Shown in pieces: positions 44,695 through 53,184 of a stretch of DNA of 64,000 bases (position 1 is the stretch's first letter; the number at the start of each line of letters is the position of its first letter). The stretch spans positions 372,001 through 436,000 of the forward strand of contig CAWGOE010000001.1 of NCBI GenBank assembly GCA_963824215.1, given 5' to 3'. The DNA comes from VRUE01 sp963824215. Its GTDB lineage: Bacteria; Actinomycetota; Thermoleophilia; Solirubrobacterales; 70-9. The translations under genes were made by a program, and so were the position numbers. Below the pieces are notes generated by a model, which saw only the letters and a list, made by a program, of their open reading frames with translations, made no database searches and was not told the DNA's origin.

Positions 44695-46388
44695 CTCGAA
44701 GAGTTGGGGGAGCGTGGGGTGTCCCCCGCTCCGACAAACGACGGTCTAATAAGACCGTCGTTTTGAGTATCCGCCGGTTCGGGGGACACCCCACGCTCCT
44801 TATCTCGGGATGCCAGAGCTACGAGAAGCAGCGGGTAGAACCAGACTATGTAGAGGTAGAACCAGTGCTGCGCGGTTAGCTGGAGGCCGATCAGCAGGGC
44901 CGCCCCCAGGGCTGCCACTTGCGTGAGCTTCTTCTCCTTGGGCCAAAACGCGAAGGCGATGGAGAGCATTCCGACACCGATGAGGATCGCTATGCGCAGG
45001 GGCTCTAGCCCAGCGGCCTGGCCCCACAAGCTGAACGGGGAGTCGCGGTCTGACTGGTAGGCGATGGTCCTGTCCCAGACCGTGCTGAGACCTGGATCGA
45101 TCGCGGGCCATGCCATCAGCACCGCGACCGTGAGCAGGAATGATGCACCGAACACCAGGCCCGCGGGTCCTGTCACGGCAGGGGACCCACCACCCCTTCC
45201 GGTAGCTAAAGCTTCCTCAGGGGTGGTCCCCCCTGCCGTGCCACCCGCGGGAGGGGCGTAGGTGGCGAGCATCGGAACCAGGAGGGCCGGGGCGAACTTC
45301 GTCAGGGTCGCCAAGGCCGTCAGCACGCCTCGAGCGACTGGGCGAGCCAAGACCAGAAGCACGGCGATGAGGAGAACCGCCACCAAGGTGTCATTGGAGT
45401 TGGACTCCAGCGCATACGCCGTGTAGGGATATGCCGCCCAACCGAAGCCCAGCGTCGCGGCGAGCTTGCGGCCCGGCGGTCCGGGCCGAATCCTCAGTCC
45501 CAGCCAGACGAGCAGCGCGAACGCAAGAAGGTCGAAGCCGACCGCGGCGCCGTGCGCAGCCGGGAGGTCGTCCCAGTTGCCCTGCCAGGGCCAGATCGCC
45601 TCGAAGGGGACGTAGGCCAGGTAGTTGACCGGGCCGTAGGTGTCGCCCTGGGATACGTCGCCGGGGAAGTTGTCGTAGAGGGGCTCGGCGTGGCTGATCC
45701 GGTCGCCGCCGACCACGCTCGCGTAGCCGACGTCGATCACGCCCGAGTCGGCCATGTTGAGGCCAACCCGGAATCCCATCAGGAAGAGGGCGGCAACCAA
45801 AAGCCAGGCCGCTGGCCAGACCGGGCGGAGTCCCTCGCCGCGACCGCGCAGGCCGACCCAGAGCGCCCGCGCGAGGAGGTAGAGCAATACCGGGTAAACC
45901 AGGGGAACCGAGACCCCGATCTCGCCCCGGTTGAAGAAGAAGTGCGAGGCGCCGAAACCGAGCAGGACCAGCAGGTCCAGGTTGGCGACCCGCCAGGGCC
46001 GGCGCCAGTCGACCAGGCCGAGAAGGAAAAGGGCGCAGAGAGGCAAGAAGACGTAGGGGGCGTTGAGCTTGTGGCCGAAAGCGCCGGGGTACCCGCGCGC
46101 CATTTTCCAGAGCACCTGATAGCCGGTCCACGACTCCCGCACATCGCCGCTCTGCGGGTCGACCAGGACCACCGCCACCTGCTCGTCGCCGGCGAAATAG
46201 GCGACCTCCCAGTTGCCATCGACCATCGAGGTGGTGTGACTCAGCCCTCCGGTCTGCTGGCGCTCCTCGGCGACCTTCGCGTCGCGGTTTGCCGCACGGG
46301 TCGCTGCGGACTCACTGACCTCTGCGGCGGTTGCCGTAGCCGGCAACAGGGCGATGGCGAGCAGCGCAACGAGCAGAGCTCGGCTCAT
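44691..46388 (-). CDS. Polytopic membrane protein, GT-C/GT87-like glycosyltransferase
   Basis: 565 residues from ATG at 46388, overlapping the previous stop (ATGA). A signal-like N-terminus is followed by about 90 extracytoplasmic residues, then about ten membrane spans. It carries FFNRGEIGVSVPLVYPVLLYLLA, DTYGPVNYLAYVPFEAIWPW and SNSNDTLVAVLLIAVL, which resemble polyprenyl-phosphate-sugar dependent GT-C enzymes of the DUF2029 type. Two oddities: residues around GGTAGGTTPEEALATGRG come from an in-frame hairpin (45160-45252), and the last ~33 residues (from SPEPADTQN) are read through hairpin A2. Confidence 0.78.
   Translation of the reverse strand: MSRALLVALLAIALLPATATAAEVSESAATRAANRDAKVAEERQQTGGLSHTTSMVDGNWEVAYFAGDEQVAVVLVDPQSGDVRESWTGYQVLWKMARGYPGAFGHKLNAPYVFLPLCALFLLGLVDWRRPWRVANLDLLVLLGFGASHFFFNRGEIGVSVPLVYPVLLYLLARALWVGLRGRGEGLRPVWPAAWLLVAALFLMGFRVGLNMADSGVIDVGYASVVGGDRISHAEPLYDNFPGDVSQGDTYGPVNYLAYVPFEAIWPWQGNWDDLPAAHGAAVGFDLLAFALLVWLGLRIRPGPPGRKLAATLGFGWAAYPYTAYALESNSNDTLVAVLLIAVLLVLARPVARGVLTALATLTKFAPALLVPMLATYAPPAGGTAGGTTPEEALATGRGGGSPAVTGPAGLVFGASFLLTVAVLMAWPAIDPGLSTVWDRTIAYQSDRDSPFSLWGQAAGLEPLRIAILIGVGMLSIAFAFWPKEKKLTQVAALGAALLIGLQLTAQHWFYLYIVWFYPLLLVALASRDKERGVSPEPADTQNDGLIRPSFVGAGDTPRSPNSSS
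44709..44799. repeat. Hairpin element A2 inside the 3' end of the GT-C-like gene
   Basis: Perfect 20-bp outer arms (44709-44728 and 44780-44799) enclose 51 bases, the same loop length as A1. The inner 10-bp stem (44737-44746 with 44753-44762) differs from A1 by G-C to A-T at paired positions, a compensatory change. The minus strand carries the same AACCGGCGGATACTCAAA. It is translated as the C-terminus of the membrane protein. Confidence 0.92.
45160..45252. repeat. Hairpin element E inside the GT-C-like coding sequence
   Basis: CACGGCAGGGG (45174-45184) pairs with 45230-45240, and CCACCCC (45190-45196) with 45220-45226, with a small internal loop. Further out CCCGCGGGT-type sequence at 45160-45168 pairs with 45244-45252. 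The insertion keeps the reading frame and encodes a Gly/Thr/Ala-rich linker between membrane spans. Confidence 0.7.
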
Positions 46389-47848
46389 AGGCCGAAGTGC
46401 TCGAGCACCACCGGCGCCACGTCGCGCAGCGCCCATTGCTCGCGCTCGGCCGGATCGGCCGGCCCGCAGCCGACGAAGAGCAGCGGGCCGAGCGAGTCCC
46501 CGGCGTGCAGAGAACCGTGGCTGCCCCCGCCGACATGGCTAACACCCCCCCAGTCGACCGCCTCATAGCCTGGTGCAAGCGAGACGACGAAGTCGCCGGC
46601 GTGTGGAGCGCTCACCGCGGCAAAGATGCGGCCCAGCGGATCCGGATACGTATCGCTGCGGATCCGGCCGTCATCTAGGACCGCCTCCAAGACCGCCAGG
46701 TCGCCCTCGGTCTGCCAGCGCCCCCCGCGCAGGTCCTCCACGTCGTCACCGTGCCGAAACCTCAGCTGCTCGCCCTGCCTCTCCACCACGGCCGCCCCAC
46801 CCTCGCGCCAGCAGACAAGGTCGACCCCGTCGGTCTCGCCGAGTCGGCGGCTAACTGCGCCGGACTCCACCCGCTCGCCCTCCCCGGGCAGCAAGTAAAC
46901 GTGCGCCGCGCGGCCGGTCGGGCTAACGGCGAGCTGGGCCAGCTCGGGCCGGTCGTCGGACGGCGCCAGGACCGACCAATCGCGGCCGAGCAGCTCGGCC
47001 AGCGGCAGGCCGCGGCTAACCGGGGTTTGAGCGTGGTCGGCGACAAGGATCACCGCGTGGTCGGCGAGGAACTCCTCCAGACCACCCCCCGCCTCAACCA
47101 ATTTTGCGAAGCAGTGGTCGGCCTTCGCGATCGACTCGACGCTCGACTCCGGCCCGTGGCGATGCGAGTAGTTGTCGTTGTCGGGCAAGGAGAGGAGCAG
47201 GAAGTCATAGTCGCCCGCCCGCTCCAGCTCCGCCGCGCAGCAGGCGGAGTAGCCGTCGCGGCTGCCGGGTATCGAGGTCGACTTGCAGGGAACGTCGCGG
47301 CTGGCGTAGAGGTCGCCATAGAACAGCTCGGCCGGTCCCCAGGTGTGGTGGCGGAACTTGAGCTGGGTCGTCTCGACCGCGCGCCGCAACAGGCCCTCGA
47401 GCGAGACCTGATGGCGGTGGCGGCCACGGTAGATCAGGAACGGCGTGCAGGCGGTGCGAACGCCGGCGTCATCGAGGCTCTCGAAGATGGTCTCGACTTC
47501 CGGGCTGAGGTGGGCCAGGTTCATGTTGTAGACGAGGTCGTAGAGGGCGCGGAAGACGCCCACCGTCCGCGTCGCGTCGAGCGAGGAGCCATACTCGACA
47601 TAGCGCCGCTCGAGCCGGTGGTACCAGTTCATACCGCTGATCCAGTGCCGGTCGGCCGCCACCCCGGTGACCATCTCGGCGCAGGCGACCGGGGTGACCG
47701 AGGGAAAGCTGGAGACGCAGTCGGGAATCAGCACCCCGCGTTCGAGCAGCTCACCGAAGCTCGGCGCTCGGCCCTCCCGCACGGCCCGCTCGAGCATGTC
47801 GGTCCGCAGCGAGTCGACGTAGGTGAGGACAAGCTTCTTCGCAGGCAT
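46385..47848 (-). CDS. Type I phosphodiesterase / nucleotide pyrophosphatase superfamily protein
   Basis: 487 residues from ATG at 47848. It has an alkaline-phosphatase-like fold: N-terminal metal strand KKLVLTYVDSLRTDML, then VSSFPSVTPVACAEMVTG, LSLPDNDNYSHRHGPES, ILVADHAQTPV and GGSHGSLHAGDSLGPLLFVG. The D/H pairs are those expected to bind two metals. There is no signal peptide, so it appears cytoplasmic or is exported by an unseen route. The ATGA overlap with the GT-C-like gene suggests joint work on a phospho-glycan or lipid head group; that is inferred. Confidence 0.85.
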   Translation of the reverse strand: MPAKKLVLTYVDSLRTDMLERAVREGRAPSFGELLERGVLIPDCVSSFPSVTPVACAEMVTGVAADRHWISGMNWYHRLERRYVEYGSSLDATRTVGVFRALYDLVYNMNLAHLSPEVETIFESLDDAGVRTACTPFLIYRGRHRHQVSLEGLLRRAVETTQLKFRHHTWGPAELFYGDLYASRDVPCKSTSIPGSRDGYSACCAAELERAGDYDFLLLSLPDNDNYSHRHGPESSVESIAKADHCFAKLVEAGGGLEEFLADHAVILVADHAQTPVSRGLPLAELLGRDWSVLAPSDDRPELAQLAVSPTGRAAHVYLLPGEGERVESGAVSRRLGETDGVDLVCWREGGAAVVERQGEQLRFRHGDDVEDLRGGRWQTEGDLAVLEAVLDDGRIRSDTYPDPLGRIFAAVSAPHAGDFVVSLAPGYEAVDWGGVSHVGGGSHGSLHAGDSLGPLLFVGCGPADPAEREQWALRDVAPVVLEHFGL

Positions 47849-47894
47849 GCCGCTGCGAATGATGATGGCCGCAGTCGGTCGGCTAGCGAGCCCC

Positions 47895-48329
47895 CTAGCG
47901 CAGGACGCGCAGGCCGGCGTGCTTGCGCTGGGCACGACGGTGCCGCGCGACCCCGAGCCAGGCCAGGGCGATGATGACCAGCAGCGTTAACACCGGCAGC
48001 AACAGCGCCGCGGCAGCGACGACCAGAGCGGCGAGCGAGACGAGGAACCCAAGCGCGCCGCTGCGACCCCCCTCACGACGGCTGGCGCCGCTGACAACGT
48101 CGCTGAGCACAACGCAGCCGAGCACGGCGCCGGCGGCGCAGAACAGCGCCCCGGCGAGGCGGCCCAGATCGGCAGTGCCGGCGAGCAGGAAGCCGACGAG
48201 CAGCCCGATCACAGCGGCGAGCAGAGTCATCCGACCTCGCGCCGAGCCACGCGTTCCGGTGGTGCCGGCCAACATTCCGATCGCGATGCCGATTCCAAGC
48301 TCGAGCCCGGTTCCTTCGAGGAAGCTCAC
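47895..48329 (-). CDS. Small integral membrane protein, unknown function
   Basis: 144 residues from GTG. Hydrophobic segments at about 10-25, 35-53, 58-78 and 95-122 (GFLVSLAALVVAAAALLLPVLTLLVII is in two adjacent spans) suggest four spans, with a basic C-terminus (RHRRAQRKHAGLR). No motif or family recognised. It precedes the phosphodiesterase gene by 46 bases on the same strand and is divergent from the aminotransferase gene (22 bases), so the region between their starts likely holds both promoters. Confidence 0.65.
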   Translation of the reverse strand: MSFLEGTGLELGIGIAIGMLAGTTGTRGSARGRMTLLAAVIGLLVGFLLAGTADLGRLAGALFCAAGAVLGCVVLSDVVSGASRREGGRSGALGFLVSLAALVVAAAALLLPVLTLLVIIALAWLGVARHRRAQRKHAGLRVLR

Positions 48330-48351
48330 GTCGAAAACCTACACTCCAGGG

Positions 48352-49815
48352 ATGGAAGAGACGCCGCACCGGCGCCGCGCCCACACCCGGACCCGTGATC
48401 TGGAGCGATACGCCGGCCTCTTTGCCGCCCGCACCGGCGTGATGCGCTCCTCGGCGATGCGCGACTTGATGGCGATCACCGCCAGGCCCGAGGTGATCTC
48501 GCTGGCGGGCGGCCTGCCCGATACCTCGACCTTTCCCGCCAAGACCTTCGCCGCGCAGATGACCCGGATCGCGCAAGAGTCGACTGCCGAGGCCCTGCAG
48601 TACGGACCAACCGAGGGCTTCGCCGAGACGGTCGACTGCATCGTCGAGGTGATGGGCGCCGAGGGAATGCTCCCCGACCCCGATGACGTGATCGTCACCA
48701 CCGGTGGCCAACAGGCGATCGACCTGGTCTGCAAGACCCTGGTCGATCCCGGCGACGTCGTCGTCTGCGAGGCGCCGACCTACCCCGGCGCGGTGCCTGT
48801 CTTCTGCAGCTACCAGGCGGAGACGATCCAGATCGATTGCGACGAGGATGGGATGAAGATCGATCAACTGGAAGCGGTCCTGGCACGGCTGGACGAGGAG
48901 GGCAAGCGGCCCAAATTCGTCTACTCGGTACCGAGCTTCCAGAACCCCGCCGGGGTGACGATGTCGCTCGATCGGCGGCGGCGACTGGTCGAGCTGGCCC
49001 GCCAGCGCGAGCTGCTCGTCGTCGAGGACAACCCCTACGGTCTGCTGCGTTTTGGCGGCGAGCCCTTGCCGCCCCTCTACCATCTGGACGGCGGCGACTT
49101 CGTCATCTACATCGGCACCTTCTCGAAGATCCTCTCCCCCGGCATCCGCCTCGGCTGGGCAGTGGCACCGCCGCCGGTGATGGAGAAGATCGTCCTCGGC
49201 AAGCAGGCTTCCGACCTCTGCACCTCAACCCTGACTCAGCATTTCGTCCGCGAGTACTTCAGCGAAGGCCGCTGGCAGGAGTACGTCGGGAGCCTGGTCG
49301 AGATCTACCGCGGACGTCGCGACACGATGGTCGAGGCGCTGCAGGAACATTTCCCGGCGCAGGCGACCTGGACCGAGCCCGAAGGCGGCCTCTTCATCTG
49401 GGCGACCCTGCCCGAGTACATCGACACCAGCGACCTGCTCGCCAAGGCGCTGCGCGAGGACGTCGCCTTTGTCCCCGGCCAGGCCGCCTACGTCGACGAG
49501 CGGCGCGGTCGCAATTCGATGCGGCTCAACTTCTCCGGGGTTGGCGAGGAGGAGATTCGTGAGGGCGTGCGGCGGATCGGCAAAGCGATCGCGGGGCAAG
49601 TCGAGCTGTACGGGGCACTGACACGCGAGCTGGCCGAGGACTCGCCCGGCATGCCCGGACGCGAAGCGGAGGACATGCCGGGCGATGAAAAAGCCAAGCC
49701 GTCATCCGGCTCCGGTCGCAATCTGACTCCTCCGGAGTCGGATGACGGCCGAGCTGACCGCGTCGAAGGTGGCGACGTACTCCCCTTCCGCAAATCGGCT
49801 GAGGGTTCTGCGTGA
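48352..49815 (+). CDS. PLP-dependent aminotransferase, fold type I (MocR/LysN-like class I)
   Basis: 487 residues from ATG at 48352; the open frame extends upstream but only over the divergent gene. Class I/II aminotransferase motifs are SLAGGLPDTSTFP, LQYGPTEGF, TGGQQAIDLVCKTL, EAPTYPGAVPVF, VPSFQNPAGVTM, EDNPYG, the PLP lysine in GTFSKILSPGIRLGW and NSMRLNFSGV. There is no GntR domain, so it is an enzyme of the 2-aminoadipate/valine-pyruvate type; substrate unknown. A ~55-residue C-terminal tail contains hairpin G. GTGA overlaps the ddl start. Confidence 0.88.
   Translation: MEETPHRRRAHTRTRDLERYAGLFAARTGVMRSSAMRDLMAITARPEVISLAGGLPDTSTFPAKTFAAQMTRIAQESTAEALQYGPTEGFAETVDCIVEVMGAEGMLPDPDDVIVTTGGQQAIDLVCKTLVDPGDVVVCEAPTYPGAVPVFCSYQAETIQIDCDEDGMKIDQLEAVLARLDEEGKRPKFVYSVPSFQNPAGVTMSLDRRRRLVELARQRELLVVEDNPYGLLRFGGEPLPPLYHLDGGDFVIYIGTFSKILSPGIRLGWAVAPPPVMEKIVLGKQASDLCTSTLTQHFVREYFSEGRWQEYVGSLVEIYRGRRDTMVEALQEHFPAQATWTEPEGGLFIWATLPEYIDTSDLLAKALREDVAFVPGQAAYVDERRGRNSMRLNFSGVGEEEIREGVRRIGKAIAGQVELYGALTRELAEDSPGMPGREAEDMPGDEKAKPSSGSGRNLTPPESDDGRADRVEGGDVLPFRKSAEGSA
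49698..49749. repeat. Hairpin element G in the aminotransferase C-terminal tail
   Basis: GCCGTCATCCGGCTCCGG (49698-49715) pairs with 49732-49749 with one mismatch and a 16-base loop. It is translated as part of a Ser/Gly/Asp-rich tail (SSGSGRNLTPPESDDG), in keeping with an in-frame insertion that has not disturbed the catalytic part. Confidence 0.7.
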
Positions 49816-50744
49816 AGGTCGCGGTGCTGAAAGGCGGCCGCTCGCTCGAGCGCGGGGTCTCGCTGCGCTCAGGCGCCCGCGTCGAGGATGCGTTGCGGCG
49901 GATCGGCCACGACGTCGTGGCGATCGACGCCAGCGGAGATTTGGTCAAGCGGCTGACGGGGGAGCGGCCCGACGTTGCCTTCGTCGCCCTGCACGGGTTT
50001 GGTGGCGAGGACGGAACCGTGCAGGAGCTGCTCGAGATTCTCGGCATCCCCTTCACCGGTCCGGGTGTAGCCGCCTGTGCTCGCTGCATCGACAAGGTCC
50101 TCGCCAAGCACGAGTTGCACGATGCCGGCGTCCCAACGCCCGACTGGTTCGCCTTCAACGAGACGGCCTTCCGCGAGCTCGGCGCCGCCGATGCGCTCAG
50201 TGAGCTCGAGGAACGGTTGGGATTTCCACTCGTGATCAAGCCGAGTCGCGGCGGCTCGGCACTGGGGGTGAAGTTCGCCGCGAGTTGGTTTGAGGTCCCG
50301 GAGGCTTTGGTCTCCGCCTTCAGCTACGACGACCGGGTCCTGCTGGAGCGCTTCATCGATGGTCGCGAGCTCGCCGTGAGCGTGCTCGGCGGCGCTGCGC
50401 TGCCGATCGTCGAAGCGATCCCGAGCGGCGGCGATCGCTACGACTTCGAGGCGCGCTACGAGATTGGTCGCACGAATTTCGCTTGCCCGGCGGAGCTGAG
50501 CGAGGAAGAGGCATCGGCGGTGACCGCGGAGGCGCTGCGCGCCTACGAGGCGCTCGGCTGTTCCGGCTTCTCCCGCGTCGACCTGATCCTCGCTGACGAC
50601 GGCCCGCAGTTGCTCGAGGTCAACGCGATACCCGGCCTCACTGACACCAGCCTTCTCCCGCAAGCCGCCGAGGCGGCGGGGATGACTTTCGAGAGCCTGG
50701 TCGAGCGAATCCTCGAGCTGGCGCTGAAGCCCGCAGCGGCCTAG
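49812..50744 (+). CDS. ddl: D-alanine--D-alanine ligase
   Basis: ATP-grasp enzyme of 310 residues that makes the D-Ala-D-Ala dipeptide for peptidoglycan. It has the N-terminal KGGRSLERGVSLRSG, then DVAFVALHGFGGEDGTVQELLE, GVAACARCIDKVLAKHEL, IKPSRGGSALGV, EARYEIGRTNFACPAE and FSRVDLILADDGPQLLEVNAIPGLTDTSLLPQAA split across the C-terminal metal site. Family length is normal. The start overlaps the aminotransferase stop, so the two may act on related amino acids. A four-base overlap with the convergent nuclease-family gene is seen. Confidence 0.94.
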   Translation: MKVAVLKGGRSLERGVSLRSGARVEDALRRIGHDVVAIDASGDLVKRLTGERPDVAFVALHGFGGEDGTVQELLEILGIPFTGPGVAACARCIDKVLAKHELHDAGVPTPDWFAFNETAFRELGAADALSELEERLGFPLVIKPSRGGSALGVKFAASWFEVPEALVSAFSYDDRVLLERFIDGRELAVSVLGGAALPIVEAIPSGGDRYDFEARYEIGRTNFACPAELSEEEASAVTAEALRAYEALGCSGFSRVDLILADDGPQLLEVNAIPGLTDTSLLPQAAEAAGMTFESLVERILELALKPAAA

Positions 50745-51232
50745 GAGTTTCCTTCGGCAAAGTCATCGGGGGAGACCTCGTCGAGGAACTCCTTGAATTT
50801 GTCGACGACCTCCTCGGTGTCCTCGACCTCGTGCTCGAACTCGATCGCCGACTCCTCGATTACCTCCTCGGCGGCGAAGATCGGGGCCGAGACACGCACC
50901 GCGAGCGCGAGCGCATCGGAGGGACGCGAGTCGATCTCCAGCTCCGAGCCGTCGATCGAGACCGTGATCGAGGCATAAAAAGTATTGTCGCGCAGCTCGG
51001 TGACGGAGACCCGCTCGCATTTGGCGTCGAGCTGCTCGAGCAGGTCGGAGAGCAGGTCGTGGGTCATCGGCCGCGGGGTCGAGGCGCCCTGCAACTTCAT
51101 CAGGATCGCCGCCGCCTCCGGGTGCCCGATCCAGATCGGCAGGAACCGATTGCCGTCAACAGTCTTCAGCAAAACGATCGGCTGCTTGCCGACCATGTCG
51201 AAGCTGACCCCGTAGATCTGCATTTGCTGCAA
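50741..51232 (-). CDS. Bifunctional nuclease family protein (DUF151)
   Basis: 163 residues. The family core is intact: VSFDMVGKQPIVLLKT, LPIWIGHPEAAAILMKLQG, RPMTHDLLSDLLEQL, FYASITV and DSRPSDALALAVR. A conserved-looking acidic tail follows. DUF151 proteins are found in actinobacteria and plants, where nuclease activity has been reported. The chosen start is TTG at 51232, because GGAG lies about seven bases upstream; an ATG at 51223 lacks a well-placed site. Convergent with ddl. Confidence 0.9.
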   Translation of the reverse strand: MQQMQIYGVSFDMVGKQPIVLLKTVDGNRFLPIWIGHPEAAAILMKLQGASTPRPMTHDLLSDLLEQLDAKCERVSVTELRDNTFYASITVSIDGSELEIDSRPSDALALAVRVSAPIFAAEEVIEESAIEFEHEVEDTEEVVDKFKEFLDEVSPDDFAEGNS

Positions 51233-51318
51233 AATTCGCTCCGCGCCGAGGTGGATCGCCCATTATAGGTACGGCTCTGGGCCGCTCCACCGGGCGAATC
51301 GCAGTGGCATGGCGGCAG

Positions 51319-51392
<74 letters not shown>

Positions 51393-51418
51393 GAGCGGAG
51401 GCGATGATAGCGATCCGG

Positions 51419-52309
51419 TTAGGACCGGCCGCGGCCGAGTGTGCGCGCCAGGGCGATCGCCTCGTCGAGGTCGGCGAGGCGGATCTCGACGGCTACCTCC
51501 CCCCCCTTTGGCCTCACCTTTACCTCATGACCCAGGGCGACCTCGAGCCTGTCGGCGGCATCCCGCATCGCTGCGGCCTCCTCCGCGCTCGGGCGCGCCG
51601 ACTTTCCTCTCTCCTTTGGCTGGCTGGCCAGCTTAACCCTGTTCTCGGTCTCACGGACTGACCAGCCCCCGCGCGCCGCATCGCGGGCCAGGCGCCGGCG
51701 AACATCGTTGCCGTCGGCGGCGAGCAGGGCGCGACCGTGGCCCTCACTCAGCTCACCGGACTCGAGCAGCTCGAGCGCCTCGTCAGGAAGCGAGAGCAGG
51801 CGGATTAGGTTGGAGACCGCGGGGCGGCTGCGGCCGACGCGGCGGGCCAGCTCCTCTTTGGAGAGGCCGAGGTCCTCGACCAGGGCAGCGCACGCTCGCG
51901 CCTCCTCAATCGGATTGAGGTCCTCGCGAACCATGTTCTCGATCAGCGCAACCTGCAGCCGCTCCGCCTGCTCGGAATCGCGGACGATGACCGGAACCTT
52001 CTCCAGCCCCGCCTGCTGGGCGGCTCGCCAGCGGCGCTCGCCGGCGATCAGCTCGTAGCTGCCGTCGTGCAGGGGGCGGACCAGCAACGGCTGCACGACG
52101 CCACTGCTCTCGATCGAGGAGGCCAGGCCGGCCAGGGCATCGGGATCGAAGTGGGTGCGTGGCTGCTTCGGGTTGGGCTTGATCAGACTGACCGGAAGCT
52201 CGCGCAGGTCGCCGGTGGCCTCGCTGGTCGAGGACTCGGGCAGGATCGCCGAGAGCCCACGACCCATGCCGCGCTTCGCCTTGCCACCCTCGCTCGCCGC
52301 GCTAGCCAC
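51419..52309 (-). CDS. parB: chromosome-partitioning protein ParB
   Basis: 296 residues from GTG, overlapping the parA stop by eight bases. An N-terminal MGRGLSAIL segment is followed by the CTPase/ParB motif PNPKQPRTHFDPDALAGLA and ELIAGERRWRAAQQAGL (about 85-101), and ENMVREDLNPIEEA. The helix-turn-helix LSKEELARRVGRSRPAVSNLIRLLSLP binds parS, and the C-terminal dimerisation region ends the protein. It loads at parS and works with ParA to segregate origins. A parS-like site is at 55629. Confidence 0.96.
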   Translation of the reverse strand: MASAASEGGKAKRGMGRGLSAILPESSTSEATGDLRELPVSLIKPNPKQPRTHFDPDALAGLASSIESSGVVQPLLVRPLHDGSYELIAGERRWRAAQQAGLEKVPVIVRDSEQAERLQVALIENMVREDLNPIEEARACAALVEDLGLSKEELARRVGRSRPAVSNLIRLLSLPDEALELLESGELSEGHGRALLAADGNDVRRRLARDAARGGWSVRETENRVKLASQPKERGKSARPSAEEAAAMRDAADRLEVALGHEVKVRPKGGEVAVEIRLADLDEAIALARTLGRGRS

Positions 52310-53060
52310 GGCTCGTCAACTCCTGCGCCAGCGCCTGATAGGCAGTGGCGCCGCGCGAAGCCGGCGCGTGCTCGGTCACCGGCAGGCCAAAGCTTGGCGC
52401 CTCAGCAACCCTGACGCTGCGCGGTATGACCGTGTCGAAGACCATCTCGGGGAAATGCTCGCGCAGCTCTCGCTCCACATCCTGGGCGAGGCGCGTGCGC
52501 TCGTCGTGCATGGTGATCAACAGACCCGACACGTTCAGCGCCGGGTTGAGCTCGCGGCGGATCATCCCCAGCGTGTCGAGGAACTGGACCAATCCCTCCA
52601 GGGCCAGGTACTCGGCCTGAACCGGCACGATCACTCGGTCAGAAGCGACCAGGGCGTTGACGCTGACTGGGCCGAGCGAGGGCGGGCAATCGAGCATCGT
52701 GAAGGCGAAGCGCTCGCGCAGCGGGCCGAGCCGTTCGCGCAGGCGCGTCTCGGAGCCGTCCAAGCGCGGCAGCTCGACGGCCGCGCCGGCCAGATCGCGA
52801 TTGGCGGGAACGAGCCAGAGGTTGTCGGGCCCGGCGGGCCGGGCTGCCTCGGCAACCGAGACATCGCCGATTAGACAATCGTAGGAGGAGGGGTGGGCGT
52901 CGCGATCGCCGCCGAGGGCCACGGTGGCATTGCACTGGGGGTCGAGGTCGACCAGCAGCGTCTGCGACCCGGCAGCCGCCACGCAGGCGGTCAGGTTGAC
53001 CGCGGTCGTCGTCTTGCCGACGCCCCCCTTCTGGTTTGCCACTGCGTAGACGAGGCCCAT
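52302..53060 (-). CDS. parA: chromosome-partitioning ATPase ParA (Soj)
   Basis: 252 residues. The deviant Walker A NQKGGVGKTTTAVNL covers residues 9-23, followed by LLVDLDPQCNAT and the Walker B-like FTMLDCPPSLGPVSVNAL. The remaining Soj-type core (VLITMHDERTRLAQDVERELREHFPEMVF as two blocks and IPRSVRVAEAPSFGLPV) is intact. It is a chromosomal Soj-like ParA without an N-terminal DNA-binding domain. It overlaps parB and follows rsmG in the conserved order near the origin. The spacer to rsmG is filled by hairpin C2. Confidence 0.96.
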   Translation of the reverse strand: MGLVYAVANQKGGVGKTTTAVNLTACVAAAGSQTLLVDLDPQCNATVALGGDRDAHPSSYDCLIGDVSVAEAARPAGPDNLWLVPANRDLAGAAVELPRLDGSETRLRERLGPLRERFAFTMLDCPPSLGPVSVNALVASDRVIVPVQAEYLALEGLVQFLDTLGMIRRELNPALNVSGLLITMHDERTRLAQDVERELREHFPEMVFDTVIPRSVRVAEAPSFGLPVTEHAPASRGATAYQALAQELTSRG

Positions 53061-53076
53061 TGAGACCGCAGCCTAG

Positions 53077-53184
53077 TGAGATGAGATCGGGTGTCCCCCT
53101 CCGGAACCCGCGACGGTCGCTTGGCTAAGGCTCAGTTCCCAGCTGCTCACAAGTTCCTTCCGGGGGACACCCGATCTCATCTCA
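53077..53184. repeat. Hairpin element C2 between rsmG and parA
   Basis: Perfect 23-bp arms (53077-53099 and 53162-53184) enclose 62 bases. The rsmG stop codon lies in the right arm, and the element ends 17 bases before the parA start. Inside the arms the inner sequences CCGGAAC and GTTCCTTCCGG give further pairing. There is no T-run after the stem on the operon strand. Confidence 0.88.
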
